Shown: positions 31,866 through 41,423 of the stretch, in pieces
How the letters are laid out: every line of letters starts with the position of its first letter
How positions within the stretch are numbered: position 1 is the first letter of the stretch
Assembly (NCBI GenBank): GCA_045539095.1
Contig: JAZQER010000052.1
Coordinates: 1-57,880 of the forward strand
Direction: 5' to 3'
Length of the DNA stretch: 57,880 bases
DNA from: SFWF01 sp045539095
GTDB taxonomy: Bacteria > Bacillota > Clostridia > Oscillospirales > Acutalibacteraceae
Translations under genes and position numbers: made by a program
Notes under the pieces: generated by a model
What the model saw: the letters and a program-made list of their open reading frames with translations, nothing else
Database searches by the model: none
Told to the model about the DNA's origin: nothing

Positions 31866-32449
31866 TATGACATTTCTCCTTCAATTATGGCTTTTAGCTT
31901 TTCTACGCCCTCGCCGTTCCCAGCCGAAAAAGGCACTATTTCAACGCCAACGCCGTACTCGCCAAGTTCTTCTGCTATACTTTCCATTCGGGCGGTATAT
32001 TCTCCGCGATTTAGCTTGTCGCTTTTTGTTAGCACCACGGTATATGGCATTTCCATCTGATATAAAAAATCAAGCATGGCGATATCGTGGTCGGATGGCG
32101 GATGCCTCATATCAATAAGGGCAAAGACCATACGGATATCGCGTCCTGACTTAAAATACCCCTCCATAAGATCAGACCAACGGTCACGCTCTGCAAAAGG
32201 GACCTTTGCATATCCGTAGCCCGGAAGGTCAACAATACGGATAGCATCGGCTCGGTAGAAGTTAACCGTCACTGTTTTGCCGGGTTTTCCGCTGACACGG
32301 GCAAGCGATTTTCTTGATACAAGCTTGTTTATAAGCGAGGACTTTCCTACATTAGAGCGCCCTGAAAAGCAAAACTCGGGAAGGTCTGAATTTTCCAGCT
32401 GTGCTGCTGTACCGAAAGCCTTTTCAAAATAAACGTTATTAAAATTCAT
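31865..32449 (-). CDS. engB: Ribosome biogenesis GTPase YsxC/EngB
   Basis: 194-residue GTPase of late 50S assembly. G1 GRSNVGKSSLINKL (about 30-43), G3 DLPGYGYAK (about 73-81), G4 TKSDK (about 142-146) and the G5-like SAGNGEG (about 174-180) are all visible. The lon-ysxC order is the conserved Firmicute arrangement; it starts 7 bases after lon and runs into lysA with a one-base overlap. Confidence 0.95.
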   Translation of the reverse strand: MNFNNVYFEKAFGTAAQLENSDLPEFCFSGRSNVGKSSLINKLVSRKSLARVSGKPGKTVTVNFYRADAIRIVDLPGYGYAKVPFAERDRWSDLMEGYFKSGRDIRMVFALIDMRHPPSDHDIAMLDFLYQMEMPYTVVLTKSDKLNRGEYTARMESIAEELGEYGVGVEIVPFSAGNGEGVEKLKAIIEGEMS

Positions 32450-32456
32450 AACTCAC

Positions 32457-34859
32457 CTACTGACTGATGCGACCCGACTCAAAGCCCGTGAGCTTCGCAG
32501 TAGGGATAACATCAGGCATTTTTCCATTATTAACAGCCGCACATAACGCACCGTCTATCACAGTTTCAACATTTGATACTGTAACGAACTTAACATTTTC
32601 AAGCACCGTCTTATCCAACTCGTCAAGGTCAGCTTCATTAGCTTTAGGGATAAACACCGTCTTTACTCCCGCGCGGTATGCTGCCATACTCTTTTCTTTA
32701 AGTCCGCCGATGGGAAGCACTCTGCCCTTTACGGTCACTTCACCCGTCATAGCAATATCGCGCTTGACAGCACGACCTGTTAATGCCGATACCAAGGCGG
32801 TAGCGATAGCAATACCTGCACTCGGTCCGTCCTTTGGTACTGCGCCCTCTGTGGCATGGATATGTATATCCTTTTTGGAATAAAAATCGGGCGAAATACC
32901 GTATTTTTCAGCATTTGCGCGAACATATGATACTGCCGCCTTTGCAGACTCCTGCATAACATCGCCGAGAGAGCCAGTAAGCTCTAATTTTCCGCTTCCA
33001 TCAAGCACCGCAACCTCAAGCTGCATTACTTCGCCGCCGACAGAGGTCCAGGCAAGACCGTTAATGATACCTATCTCATCCTGTTGTAGTATCTCTTCGA
33101 CGGTGTAGCGCTTTTTGCCAAGCATAGCGCCAACCTGTGCCGCATCGACCTTGACCTGCTTCTTATCACCCGATGCAATGAGCTTGGCAGACTTTCTACA
33201 GAGAGCTGCTATCGCGCGCTCGAGCTTTCTGACTCCTGCTTCTCTTGTATAAAAGTCGATAAGACTATATAATGCTTCATCGGTAATCTTTATCTGCCGG
33301 GCAGTCATACCGTGATTTTTTATCTGTCTTTTTACAAGGTGCCGGCGCGCAATATGGAACTTTTCTTCTCTTGTATAGCTTGTAAGAGAAATTATCTCCA
33401 TACGGTCGCGGAGTGGGTCAGGAATGGTCGCCTCAGTATTGGCGGTAGTGATAAACACTGCGTGGCTGAGGTCAAAGGGCATATCTACAAAGTGATCTAC
33501 AAAAGTATTGTTCTGCTCACCGTCTAAAACCTCTAAAAGCGCGGCAGACGGATCGCCCTTATAATCGTGGCCGAGCTTGTCTATCTCATCAAGAAGTATG
33601 AGAGGATTTGATGAGCCTGCATCCTTTAATGCTGATATTATCTTACCGGGCATAGCGCCGATATAAGTCTTTCTGTGGCCGCGTATCTCGGCTTCGTCGC
33701 TTACACCACCGAGAGATATTCTCGCAAAGCGTCTTCCCATACATTCGGCAATAGATTTTGCGATAGAGGTCTTGCCGACACCGGGAGGGCCTACAAGGCA
33801 GATTATCTGCCCCTTGATATCGGGTGCCAGCGCATAGACCGAAAGCATTTCCAGAATTCTTTCCTTAACCTTATCCATGGCGTAAAAGTCACGGTCAAGA
33901 ATCTTCGCCGCGCGGTTTACATCCACCTTAACAGAGCTATGCTCATTCCAAGGAAGCTCTAGACAGAGGTCGAGATAATTTCTCACAACGGTTGCTTCGT
34001 GGGAGCCCTGAGGCATCTTATGAAGCTTCACTACCTCTTTTGCAAGCTTTTCCTTTACTTTATCTTCGGCTTTGAGGGCGTCTATTTTAGAGAAATATTC
34101 CTCCACCTCGTCCTCTTCCATATCACCGTAAAGCTCGAAATTTATCGCCTTTATCTGCTCACGAAGATAATATTCGCGCTGATTTTCATCAATCTGAACC
34201 TTTACCTGCTCGCCGATTTTGCGGTCGATATCGACTATCTGGCTCTCGCGTCTCAGCATTTCAATAACAAGCTTTGCACGCTTTACGGGCGATAGCTCGC
34301 TCAGCACCCTCTGTTTTTCACTAAGCGGTACAGGGATATTGAAAGCAATAAAATCGGCGAGATATCCAACCTCAGAACGCTGTGATACAGTAAGTGTTAT
34401 ATCTGGCGCAAGCTTTATGCCTTTCGATGCATAAGCCTCAAACTCCTTACGCACACGTCTTATTAGCGACTCGGTATAAACCGGACGCTCTGTTATCTCT
34501 TCATCATAAAGCTTTTCAACCGCCGCGAGCATAAGGTCTTTTTTATCGGCAACCTCAATATGACCAGCACGGTAAAGTCCCTCGACCATAACCTTAACAC
34601 TGTCATCAGGCATACGAAGTATCTGACAAATACGCGCGACACAGCCGACATCATACAATCCGTCTGAGGACGGGTCCTCATCAAGAATGTTCTTCTGTGT
34701 TACAAGATATATTTTTCTTCCCTGCTCCATCGCAAGGTTAAGGGCATTTATAGACTTTTTTCTGCCGACTTCAAAATGAAGTATAACCGAAGGGAAGCAA
34801 GCAAGTCCTCTCAGCGGTAACATAGGCATATATGAATAGTTATTTTGCATTTCTGTCAT
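32457..34859 (-). CDS. lon: ATP-dependent protease Lon
   Basis: 800-residue cytoplasmic quality-control protease: an N-terminal substrate domain (YSYMPMLPLRGLACFP start), a coiled segment, AAA+ module with Walker A GPPGVGKTS (about 353-361) and Walker B LLDEIDK, and a C-terminal Ser-Lys peptidase domain with KDGPSAG (catalytic Ser) and GGLKEKSMAAYRAG (catalytic Lys). An in-frame TTG four codons earlier was passed over because the ATG lies five bases after GGAGA. Confidence 0.97.
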   Translation of the reverse strand: MTEMQNNYSYMPMLPLRGLACFPSVILHFEVGRKKSINALNLAMEQGRKIYLVTQKNILDEDPSSDGLYDVGCVARICQILRMPDDSVKVMVEGLYRAGHIEVADKKDLMLAAVEKLYDEEITERPVYTESLIRRVRKEFEAYASKGIKLAPDITLTVSQRSEVGYLADFIAFNIPVPLSEKQRVLSELSPVKRAKLVIEMLRRESQIVDIDRKIGEQVKVQIDENQREYYLREQIKAINFELYGDMEEDEVEEYFSKIDALKAEDKVKEKLAKEVVKLHKMPQGSHEATVVRNYLDLCLELPWNEHSSVKVDVNRAAKILDRDFYAMDKVKERILEMLSVYALAPDIKGQIICLVGPPGVGKTSIAKSIAECMGRRFARISLGGVSDEAEIRGHRKTYIGAMPGKIISALKDAGSSNPLILLDEIDKLGHDYKGDPSAALLEVLDGEQNNTFVDHFVDMPFDLSHAVFITTANTEATIPDPLRDRMEIISLTSYTREEKFHIARRHLVKRQIKNHGMTARQIKITDEALYSLIDFYTREAGVRKLERAIAALCRKSAKLIASGDKKQVKVDAAQVGAMLGKKRYTVEEILQQDEIGIINGLAWTSVGGEVMQLEVAVLDGSGKLELTGSLGDVMQESAKAAVSYVRANAEKYGISPDFYSKKDIHIHATEGAVPKDGPSAGIAIATALVSALTGRAVKRDIAMTGEVTVKGRVLPIGGLKEKSMAAYRAGVKTVFIPKANEADLDELDKTVLENVKFVTVSNVETVIDGALCAAVNNGKMPDVIPTAKLTGFESGRISQ

Positions 34860-34906
34860 TTTTATCTCCAAAACTGTTTAAAGTATGTTACTTTTGATAA
34901 TAATGT

Positions 34907-34935
34907 ATTGTAACACAACTTTTTCAATATTACAA
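34907..34935 (-). promoter_or_regulatory. lon promoter
   Basis: Minus strand TTGTAA (34930-34935), 17 bases, TACAAT (34907-34912). Its boxes are the same as those of the promoter at 29377-29405. No CIRCE or CtsR heptad repeat is seen near it, so there is no sign of the usual heat-shock operators. Confidence 0.75.
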
Positions 34936-34970
34936 CAAAAACAGAGTTTACAAAATATTGAAAATCTGTA

Positions 34971-34999
34971 TTGTAAAACTGAAATCTATTTGTTATAAT
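34971..34999 (+). promoter_or_regulatory. Promoter of the 35030 membrane-protein gene
   Basis: TTGTAA (34971-34976), 17 bases, TATAAT (34994-34999), then an AGGTGAT ribosome site and ATG at 35030. It is divergent from the lon promoter with 35 bases between the -35 boxes. Confidence 0.8.
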
Positions 35000-35029
35000 A
35001 AATATATAATACCATTTTGAGGTGATCTG

Positions 35030-36712
35030 ATGTTCAAAAAGTACGGTCTGCCCGCTATAGCCACCGCCATTTTATCGGCTCTGTATTATTATGTGGCACT
35101 GCCTGTTATCAACCTGAAATCTTCTTCCTTCTGGGGATTTCTAATCTTTATTGCCGCTATTTATTTCCTTAGCATGGCAATCATCACAAAATCCGTTATA
35201 ATCTCTAATCTGCTTGACGGACGCAAAAAAAACAAACGAATTGAAATCAATGTGGACCCCGAACGTCCTCTTTTCACTAACAAAAAACTTTTAAAGAGAG
35301 CAGTCTTAATTATTGCGATAGTTGCCGTTGTTATAATCGGAACTCTTTTTGTAACATCCTCACAAATATTTAACGCTTCAAAGTATCAGCAGATGCTTAC
35401 TGTAACCGAATCAAATTTCAATGAAGATATCGCGGAATTACCTCTTTCTCAGATACCTGTTGTTGACCGCGACGCCGCAGAAAGACTCGGAAGCCGCAAA
35501 ATCGGCGAGGTCGTTGAGCTTGTATCGCAGTTTAATGTTTCCTCTTATTACACCCAGATCAATTATAACAATACCCCCGTCAGAGTATCTCCGCTTGAGT
35601 ATGCAGATATTATCAAGTGGTTCAACAATAAGAATGAGGGTATCCCATACTATGTAAAGATAGATATGGCAACCCAGAATACCGAGCTTATTGAGCTTGA
35701 AAGCGGAATGAAATATGCTCCCTGCGAGTATTTTTCGCGCGACCTTATGCGTCATATAAGATTCGCTTATCCCACCAAGATGATCGATTCGGTCTCCTTT
35801 GAAATAGATGAAGGCGGAGCACCTTATTGGATAGTCTCCTGCTACGATTACACTATCGGTATCTTAGGCGGATACGACATTACCGGAATAATTATGGTAA
35901 ATGCGATCAGCGGCGAAATGGACTACTATGATGTAGGAAACATTCCGCAGTGGGTAGATCAGGTATATGATGCCGATGTTGTGCTGAGACAGGCGAACTA
36001 CTGGGGCGCATACAAAAACGGTTACTTTAACTCGCTCATCTCTCAGAAAAATGTCGTTACCACAACCGAAGGTTATAACTACCTTGCAATAAACGATGAT
36101 ATCTGGGTATACACGGGTATCACATCGGTAGTTGCCGATGAATCAAACATCGGATTTATACTCGTAAACCTCCGCACAAAGGAAGCCAAGACCTATTCTA
36201 TAAACGGCGCAGAAGAGTATTCAGCTATGGAGTCTGCCGTTGGTAAAATTCAGGAAAAGGGCTACACAGCCACCTTCCCGATACTTGTAAACATCGCAGA
36301 TACTCCCTCTTATTTCATTTCTCTTAAGGACGATGCCGGTCTTGTAAAAGCCTACTCTTTCGTATCTGTTTCTAATTATCAGATAGTCGGAGTTGCCGAC
36401 ACTCTTGCCGATGCTGAGGCGGAATACCGAAGACTTTTAAAAGAGTCGGGTAAGTTAGATGACTCTACCTCCCCCTCCGATACCGATGAGATTATAGGTA
36501 AGGTTGCAGGTATCTCTTCGGCTGTAGTTGACGGAAACACCTGCTATTATATAAAACTCGAAAACAATGACAGCATCTATATAGCAAATGTTACTCTGAA
36601 CGATGCTCTGCCTTTCGTAAGGGTTGGCGACGAGCTTCGGATAAATGTCGATTCCTCGGGTGAAAAACCGATAGTCACGGCTATCGCACCCGTCGAAGCT
36701 ACCGCAGAATAA
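35030..36712 (+). CDS. Membrane-anchored protein of unknown function with large extracytoplasmic domain
   Basis: Not recognised. 560 residues: hydrophobic segments at about 7-27, 33-57 and 88-111, with a basic Lys/Arg-rich loop between the second and third. About 450 mostly beta-rich residues outside the membrane follow. Inside this are PepSY-like turns (APYWIVSCYDYTIG, GIIMVNAISGEMDYYDVG) and a C-terminal 80-residue beta domain after a Ser/Asp linker (DDSTSPSDTDE). No enzyme motif is visible. It has its own promoter and ends at a hairpin terminator just before the MFS gene, so it may be functionally separate from the sugar genes. Confidence 0.75.
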   Translation: MFKKYGLPAIATAILSALYYYVALPVINLKSSSFWGFLIFIAAIYFLSMAIITKSVIISNLLDGRKKNKRIEINVDPERPLFTNKKLLKRAVLIIAIVAVVIIGTLFVTSSQIFNASKYQQMLTVTESNFNEDIAELPLSQIPVVDRDAAERLGSRKIGEVVELVSQFNVSSYYTQINYNNTPVRVSPLEYADIIKWFNNKNEGIPYYVKIDMATQNTELIELESGMKYAPCEYFSRDLMRHIRFAYPTKMIDSVSFEIDEGGAPYWIVSCYDYTIGILGGYDITGIIMVNAISGEMDYYDVGNIPQWVDQVYDADVVLRQANYWGAYKNGYFNSLISQKNVVTTTEGYNYLAINDDIWVYTGITSVVADESNIGFILVNLRTKEAKTYSINGAEEYSAMESAVGKIQEKGYTATFPILVNIADTPSYFISLKDDAGLVKAYSFVSVSNYQIVGVADTLADAEAEYRRLLKESGKLDDSTSPSDTDEIIGKVAGISSAVVDGNTCYYIKLENNDSIYIANVTLNDALPFVRVGDELRINVDSSGEKPIVTAIAPVEATAE

Positions 36713-36721
36713 CACAAATAT

Positions 36722-36758
36722 ATTCAGCACTCAATCTCGGTTGGGTGCTGAATTTTTA
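36722..36758 (+). terminator. Terminator hairpin between the membrane protein and the MFS gene
   Basis: Stem ATTCAGCACTCAA / TTGGGTGCTGAAT with a 5-base loop, followed by TTTTT. It ends only about 15 bases before the MFS start codon, so MFS-GH2 mRNA must arise by read-through or from a promoter upstream of the hairpin. Confidence 0.82.
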
Positions 36759-36772
36759 GAAAGGATATGCAT

Positions 36773-38068
36773 ATGAAAACCAAGTTGTCAGCGAGATTCT
36801 GGACGGCGCTCACACTTTTTAGCCTTATAGGTCAGGTCGCGTGGGTAGTCGAGAATATGTATTTCAATGTCTTCATTTATAAAATGTTTAACGCAACCGC
36901 CGCAAATATATCAGCTATGGTTGCGGCATCTGCTGTTTCTGCTACGGTTACCACTGTGTTTATAGGCGCTCTTTCCGACCGTATTGGAAAACGCAAACTC
37001 TTTATGTGTGCAGGCTACATACTTTGGGGAATTTCAATACTCTCCTTTGCATTTATACGAACCGACACTATAAACGCTCTTTTCCCATCTGTTGTTTCTG
37101 CCGCTGCTGTAGGTGTTAATCTTGTTATAATACTCGATTGCGTAATGACCTTCTTTGGCTCAAGCGCTAACGATGCTGCTTTTAATGCTTGGGTCACCGA
37201 TTCGACCGACTTCACGAACCGCGGCTCTGTAGAGGGTATAAACTCCATGATGCCGCTTGTTGCTATTCTGGTCGTGTTCGGTTCGTTTATGTTCTTCGAC
37301 CTGGAACAGCCCTTCAGTTGGACTGCGATCTTCATCATTATCGGTGCGGTAGTTTTTACGATAGGTATACTCGGAATTTTTCTTATTAAGGATCCCGAGA
37401 TTAAGCCGTCGGACAGCGGATATCTTAGCAATATTTTTTATGGCTTCAAGCCGTCTACCGTAAAGGAAAACGCAAAACTATACATATCCTTTGCCGCATT
37501 CATCATTTTCAATATTTCCATTCAGATATTTATGCCATATCTCATAATCTATTACGAGAAGAGCCTTGCGATGTCGAATTATGTTATGATAATGGCTCCC
37601 GCAATTATCGTCGCTTCTGTTTTCACCGCGCTGTGGGGCAAGGTCTACGACAAGAAGGGCTTTAAGTTTTCCGTGCTTTTCGCCGTTTTATTTCTGTCTA
37701 TCGGATACATAGTTTTATACTTTACAAAAACGACTCTGCCCGTATTTATCGGCTCACTCTTTATGATGTGCGGATATCTTTCGGGCATGGCGGTATTCGG
37801 AGCAGTTATCCGCGACAACACTCCCGAAAACAAGGCAGGTCAGCTTCAGGGTATCCGCATTTTTTCTCAGGTGCTTATCCCAGGTATCGTCGGCCCTGCT
37901 GTCGGCGCATGGGTACTCCGCGATGCCCAGCAGATAATGAATAATGACGGTACAACCTCGTTTTTACCAAACGAAAATATCTTCTTAGCAGCGCTTGTCG
38001 CCATCGTTCTGCTTATACCTCTTTTGATAATGATTTCTAAGGTGAATAAAAAACATGAAAAAAACTGA
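36773..38068 (+). CDS. MFS transporter (probable sugar/glycoside importer)
   Basis: 431 residues with about twelve hydrophobic helices. The loop motif between helices 2 and 3 is ALSDRIGKRKLFM (about 64-76), the MFS G-x-x-x-D-R-x-G-[RK]-[RK] signature. A cytoplasmic central loop (about 200-235) separates two six-helix halves. The start is the second of two ATGs, seven bases after AGGA. The gene overlaps the GH2 glycosidase gene by 14 bases, so the likely cargo is a glycoside or oligosaccharide hydrolysed inside the cell. This is inferred from context. Confidence 0.85.
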   Translation: MKTKLSARFWTALTLFSLIGQVAWVVENMYFNVFIYKMFNATAANISAMVAASAVSATVTTVFIGALSDRIGKRKLFMCAGYILWGISILSFAFIRTDTINALFPSVVSAAAVGVNLVIILDCVMTFFGSSANDAAFNAWVTDSTDFTNRGSVEGINSMMPLVAILVVFGSFMFFDLEQPFSWTAIFIIIGAVVFTIGILGIFLIKDPEIKPSDSGYLSNIFYGFKPSTVKENAKLYISFAAFIIFNISIQIFMPYLIIYYEKSLAMSNYVMIMAPAIIVASVFTALWGKVYDKKGFKFSVLFAVLFLSIGYIVLYFTKTTLPVFIGSLFMMCGYLSGMAVFGAVIRDNTPENKAGQLQGIRIFSQVLIPGIVGPAVGAWVLRDAQQIMNNDGTTSFLPNENIFLAALVAIVLLIPLLIMISKVNKKHEKN

Positions 38069-39737
38069 TTTTGAAATTCTTAAAACGCCTTTTGAGGCCG
38101 ACCTCACCGACACTCCTTGGCAGGAATATCCAAGGCCTCAGTTGAAACGAGACTCCTATCTGAATTTAAACGGTAAGTGGCAGTTTTCGGTTAAAAACAA
38201 AAAAGGTAAACACGTTCTCGGAGAGATACTTGTTCCATTTCCGCCTGAGTCGAGAATATCGGGAGTAGAAAAACAGTTTGACAAAAACGACCTGCTTATT
38301 TACAGCCGTAAGTTTTCCATTTCCGACGGTTTTATTAAAGCTCGTATTCTTCTTCATTTCGGTGCTGTCGATCAATTCTGCCGAGTATTTGTGAACGGCA
38401 ACCTTGTCGGAGAGCATGAGGGTGGATATATCCCCTTCTCTTTTGATATAACCAAATACATTAAAGCCGCCGAAAACACCCTTACAGTCGAGGTCAGCGA
38501 CCCTCTTGATACCGAATTTTCCTACGGAAAACAGCGTAAAAAACGCGGCGGTATGTGGTATACCCCCATAAGCGGCATATGGCAGACGGTATGGATGGAG
38601 TCGGTTGCTGATAATTATATTGAAAATATCAAAATCACTCCGGATATCGACAAGGTAAAAATAGAAGTTATCGGCGGAGAAAAAACAAAAACCATTATAT
38701 TTGGCGGTAAAGAATACACCTTTGAGGACAGCGTTGAAATCACTGTAGAGGACCCTGTTCGCTGGACTCCTGATAACCCCAAGCTTTACGATTTTTCAGT
38801 TGTCTCTGGTGAGGATAAAATCGAGAGTTATTTTGCACTTCGCAGTGTGGAAATAGATGACGATAAAATACTCATAAACGGAAAGCCGCATTTTTTCCAT
38901 GGACTTTTAGACCAAGGCTATTTCTCAGACGGAATATTCCTGCCCGCAACCCCTGAGGGATTTAAAAACGATATTCTTACAATGAAAAAACTCGGTTTTA
39001 ATATGCTGAGAAAGCATATCAAAATTGAGCCTGAGATATTTTATTACTACTGTGATAAATACGGTATGTTTGTTTTTCAGGACCTTGTGAACAGTGGAAA
39101 GTACAATTTCCTTATCGATACTGCCCTTCCGACCATCGGTCTCAAACGTGGTGTTACTCACAAAGCTTCCAAAAAACGCCGTGAAGCCTTTGAGCAGACC
39201 GCACTGGACACAATCGACCTTCTTTATAATCACCCCTGCCTCGTTTATTACACCCTCTTTAATGAGGGATGGGGTCAGTACGATGCAGTAAGTCTTTATC
39301 GTAAGATGAAAGCGCAGGATTCTACAAGGGTGTGGGATGCAACATCGGGTTGGTTTTGGACAGATGAAAGCGATGTGCTGAGCGAGCATATTTATTTTAA
39401 ACCGCTGAAACTTAAAAATGACGGCAGACCTCTTGTGCTTTCCGAGTTCGGCGGCTACTCCTATAAAGCTGAGGGTCACGTATTTAACACAAAAAATACC
39501 TATGGGTATAAATTCTACAAAAACATTGAAGAATTCCGCAAGGGACTTTCTGACCTTTACACCGAACAGGTAATTCCGATGATTGAAAAGGAATCTTTAT
39601 GCGCAACAGTGTACACACAGGTCAGCGATGTAGAGGATGAGACTAACGGCCTCTTCACATATGACAGACAGCTACTCAAAACAGATGAAAAGGAAATGAA
39701 AGAAATATCGGAAAAGCTTTATAACGCATATAAATAA
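38055..39737 (+). CDS. Glycoside hydrolase family 2 protein
   Basis: 560 residues without a signal peptide, hence cytoplasmic. GH2 layout: jelly-roll sugar-binding domain (about 22-185; RDSYLNLNGKWQFSV, HEGGYIPFSFDIT), a short immunoglobulin-like domain (about 186-265) and a TIM barrel (about 266-560). Proposed acid/base Glu404 in LFNEGWGQYD and nucleophile Glu464 in LSEFGGYS. It lacks the extra C-terminal domains of LacZ, so it is nearer the short glucuronidase/galactosidase-type GH2 group. The sugar specificity cannot be read from sequence. It is translationally coupled to the MFS gene by a 14-base overlap. Confidence 0.9.
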   Translation: MKKTDFEILKTPFEADLTDTPWQEYPRPQLKRDSYLNLNGKWQFSVKNKKGKHVLGEILVPFPPESRISGVEKQFDKNDLLIYSRKFSISDGFIKARILLHFGAVDQFCRVFVNGNLVGEHEGGYIPFSFDITKYIKAAENTLTVEVSDPLDTEFSYGKQRKKRGGMWYTPISGIWQTVWMESVADNYIENIKITPDIDKVKIEVIGGEKTKTIIFGGKEYTFEDSVEITVEDPVRWTPDNPKLYDFSVVSGEDKIESYFALRSVEIDDDKILINGKPHFFHGLLDQGYFSDGIFLPATPEGFKNDILTMKKLGFNMLRKHIKIEPEIFYYYCDKYGMFVFQDLVNSGKYNFLIDTALPTIGLKRGVTHKASKKRREAFEQTALDTIDLLYNHPCLVYYTLFNEGWGQYDAVSLYRKMKAQDSTRVWDATSGWFWTDESDVLSEHIYFKPLKLKNDGRPLVLSEFGGYSYKAEGHVFNTKNTYGYKFYKNIEEFRKGLSDLYTEQVIPMIEKESLCATVYTQVSDVEDETNGLFTYDRQLLKTDEKEMKEISEKLYNAYK

Positions 39738-39768
39738 AAAAGGTGTCGGAATTATCCGACACCTTTTC
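39737..39768. terminator. Bidirectional terminator between GH2 and the NhaC-family gene
   Basis: Stem AAGGTGTCGG / CCGACACCTT with a 6-base loop, flanked by A5 on the left and T4 on the right, located where the two transcripts converge. Confidence 0.9.
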
Positions 39769-39782
39769 ATTTTGTTTGCAAC

Positions 39783-41411
39783 TTAAGCAGCAACCTTTTT
39801 GTCCTTTGACATCATCTTGATAACAAAGAGAGTGCCAATTGTGAGAACTATCGCTATTGCAAGGGAGATGTATACATTCTGAACAAATCCTGCAACTATG
39901 TAGGAAACAAAAGAAATTGCTGCAACCGTGATTGCATAAGGAAGCTGAGTGGATACGTGGTTTATGTGGTTGCACTGTGCACCTGCAGAGGACATAATGG
40001 TCGTATCCGAAATGGGTGAGCAGTGGTCGCCGCAGACAGCACCTGCAAGGCAGGCAGACATACTCATAACGCCGAGCACGCTTCCAACGGGGAAGATTGC
40101 AAGAACAATCGGAATGAGGATTCCGAAGGTTCCCCAAGAGGTTCCTGTAGCAAATGCAATGAAGCAGGCAACAACGAAGATTATTGCGGGCAAGAAGTTG
40201 TTAAGTCCGCTGGCATTAGCGAGGGTTGCCTCAACGAAGGTTCCGGAATCAAGCAGGCTTGTCATATTTTTAAGAGAGGTTGCCATTGTAAGAATAAGGA
40301 TTGCGGGCACCATTGCGATAAATCCCTTGGGGATGCATTCCATAGCTTCCTTAACTGTTACAAGACGTCTTGCAACAAAGTATACCATTACGAAAACGAG
40401 AGCCACAATGCCGCCCCAAGGTAGTCCGACTGTTGCGTCTGTATTAGAGAAAGCATCCACAAAGCCGAGAGAAGCATCGTAATTTGCAGAAGCGAATACC
40501 CATTCCTCGCCCATACATCTACCAACATAGAAAAGTGAATAAACGCATACGGCAATGAGCACTACGATAGGAAGAACGAGGTCAATAACCTTTGCCTTTT
40601 TTGTAGCAGGTGCTTCTTCATCATTTCCACCTGTGCTTCCTCCGAAGGTAAAGAGATCTCCATTTTCAGCGTTCTTCTCATGGAGTCTCATAGGGCCGTA
40701 GTCAAACTTCATAAGCGTAAGCGTAATAATGAAAACAAAGGTCATAAGAGAATAGAAGTTGTAAGGAATTGCCTGAATAAAGAGAGATATTCCCTGTCCA
40801 TCCGGAGCGTATCCCGAAACAGCAGCTGCCCAAGAAGAAATGGGAGCTATCATACATACGGGAGCTGCGGTAGCATCGATAAGATAAGAAAGCTTTGCTC
40901 TGGAGATCTTAGCCTTATCTGTAACGGGGCGCATAACAGCACCAACGGTAAGACAATTGAAATAGTCATCGATAAAAATAAGTATACCGAAAGCAAATGT
41001 CGCAAGAGCGGCGCCTATCTTACCCTTAACATGCTTTGCTGCCCAAGCGCCAAAAGCCTGTGAGCCGCCTGCTTTGTTAAGAAGAGCGACAATAATTCCA
41101 AGAAGCACAAGAAAAATAAATATACCTGCACTGCCTGATACAGCGGAGATAAATCCGTCGCTTATCATCGAGTCGACTGTGTGGATCGGATTGAAGCCTG
41201 TCGAAAGAAGACCTCCGACAAGAATTCCGACAAAAAGGGATGAATAGACTTCTTTAGTAAGGAGTGCAAGGCCGATAGCGATTACCGGCGGGAAGAGTGA
41301 CCATAAGGTTCCGACAGGCTCAGTGATGCTACCTGTAAATGCACAGAGCACACCGAAGCCGACAACGAAAGCAATTATGAGCACTTTAGGGATGATCTTT
41401 TTTGCTGTCAT
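39783..41411 (-). CDS. NhaC-superfamily transporter, probable lysine transporter (LysW-like)
   Basis: 542-residue membrane protein with about eleven to twelve helices and the NhaC-type core (FIFLVLLGIIVALLNKAGGS; IDDYFNCLTVGAVMRPVTDK; GDHCSPISDTTIMSSAGA). By family alone it would be called a Na+/H+ antiporter. However, a complete lysine riboswitch controls it. NhaC-like genes behind L-boxes in Firmicutes have been predicted to carry lysine, so lysine uptake is the better call. The start is ATG eight bases after GGAGG; the 13-codon upstream extension is discarded. It is monocistronic, ending at a bidirectional terminator. Confidence 0.88.
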   Translation of the reverse strand: MTAKKIIPKVLIIAFVVGFGVLCAFTGSITEPVGTLWSLFPPVIAIGLALLTKEVYSSLFVGILVGGLLSTGFNPIHTVDSMISDGFISAVSGSAGIFIFLVLLGIIVALLNKAGGSQAFGAWAAKHVKGKIGAALATFAFGILIFIDDYFNCLTVGAVMRPVTDKAKISRAKLSYLIDATAAPVCMIAPISSWAAAVSGYAPDGQGISLFIQAIPYNFYSLMTFVFIITLTLMKFDYGPMRLHEKNAENGDLFTFGGSTGGNDEEAPATKKAKVIDLVLPIVVLIAVCVYSLFYVGRCMGEEWVFASANYDASLGFVDAFSNTDATVGLPWGGIVALVFVMVYFVARRLVTVKEAMECIPKGFIAMVPAILILTMATSLKNMTSLLDSGTFVEATLANASGLNNFLPAIIFVVACFIAFATGTSWGTFGILIPIVLAIFPVGSVLGVMSMSACLAGAVCGDHCSPISDTTIMSSAGAQCNHINHVSTQLPYAITVAAISFVSYIVAGFVQNVYISLAIAIVLTIGTLFVIKMMSKDKKVAA

Positions 41412-41423
41412 GGTTTTTTCCTC

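Noticed and set aside
39676..40482. Several long frames opposite the NhaC-family gene (Cys- and Thr-rich translations)
   Set aside because: They are shadows of the transporter's codon pattern with no ribosome sites, and the opposite frame has strong family motifs.
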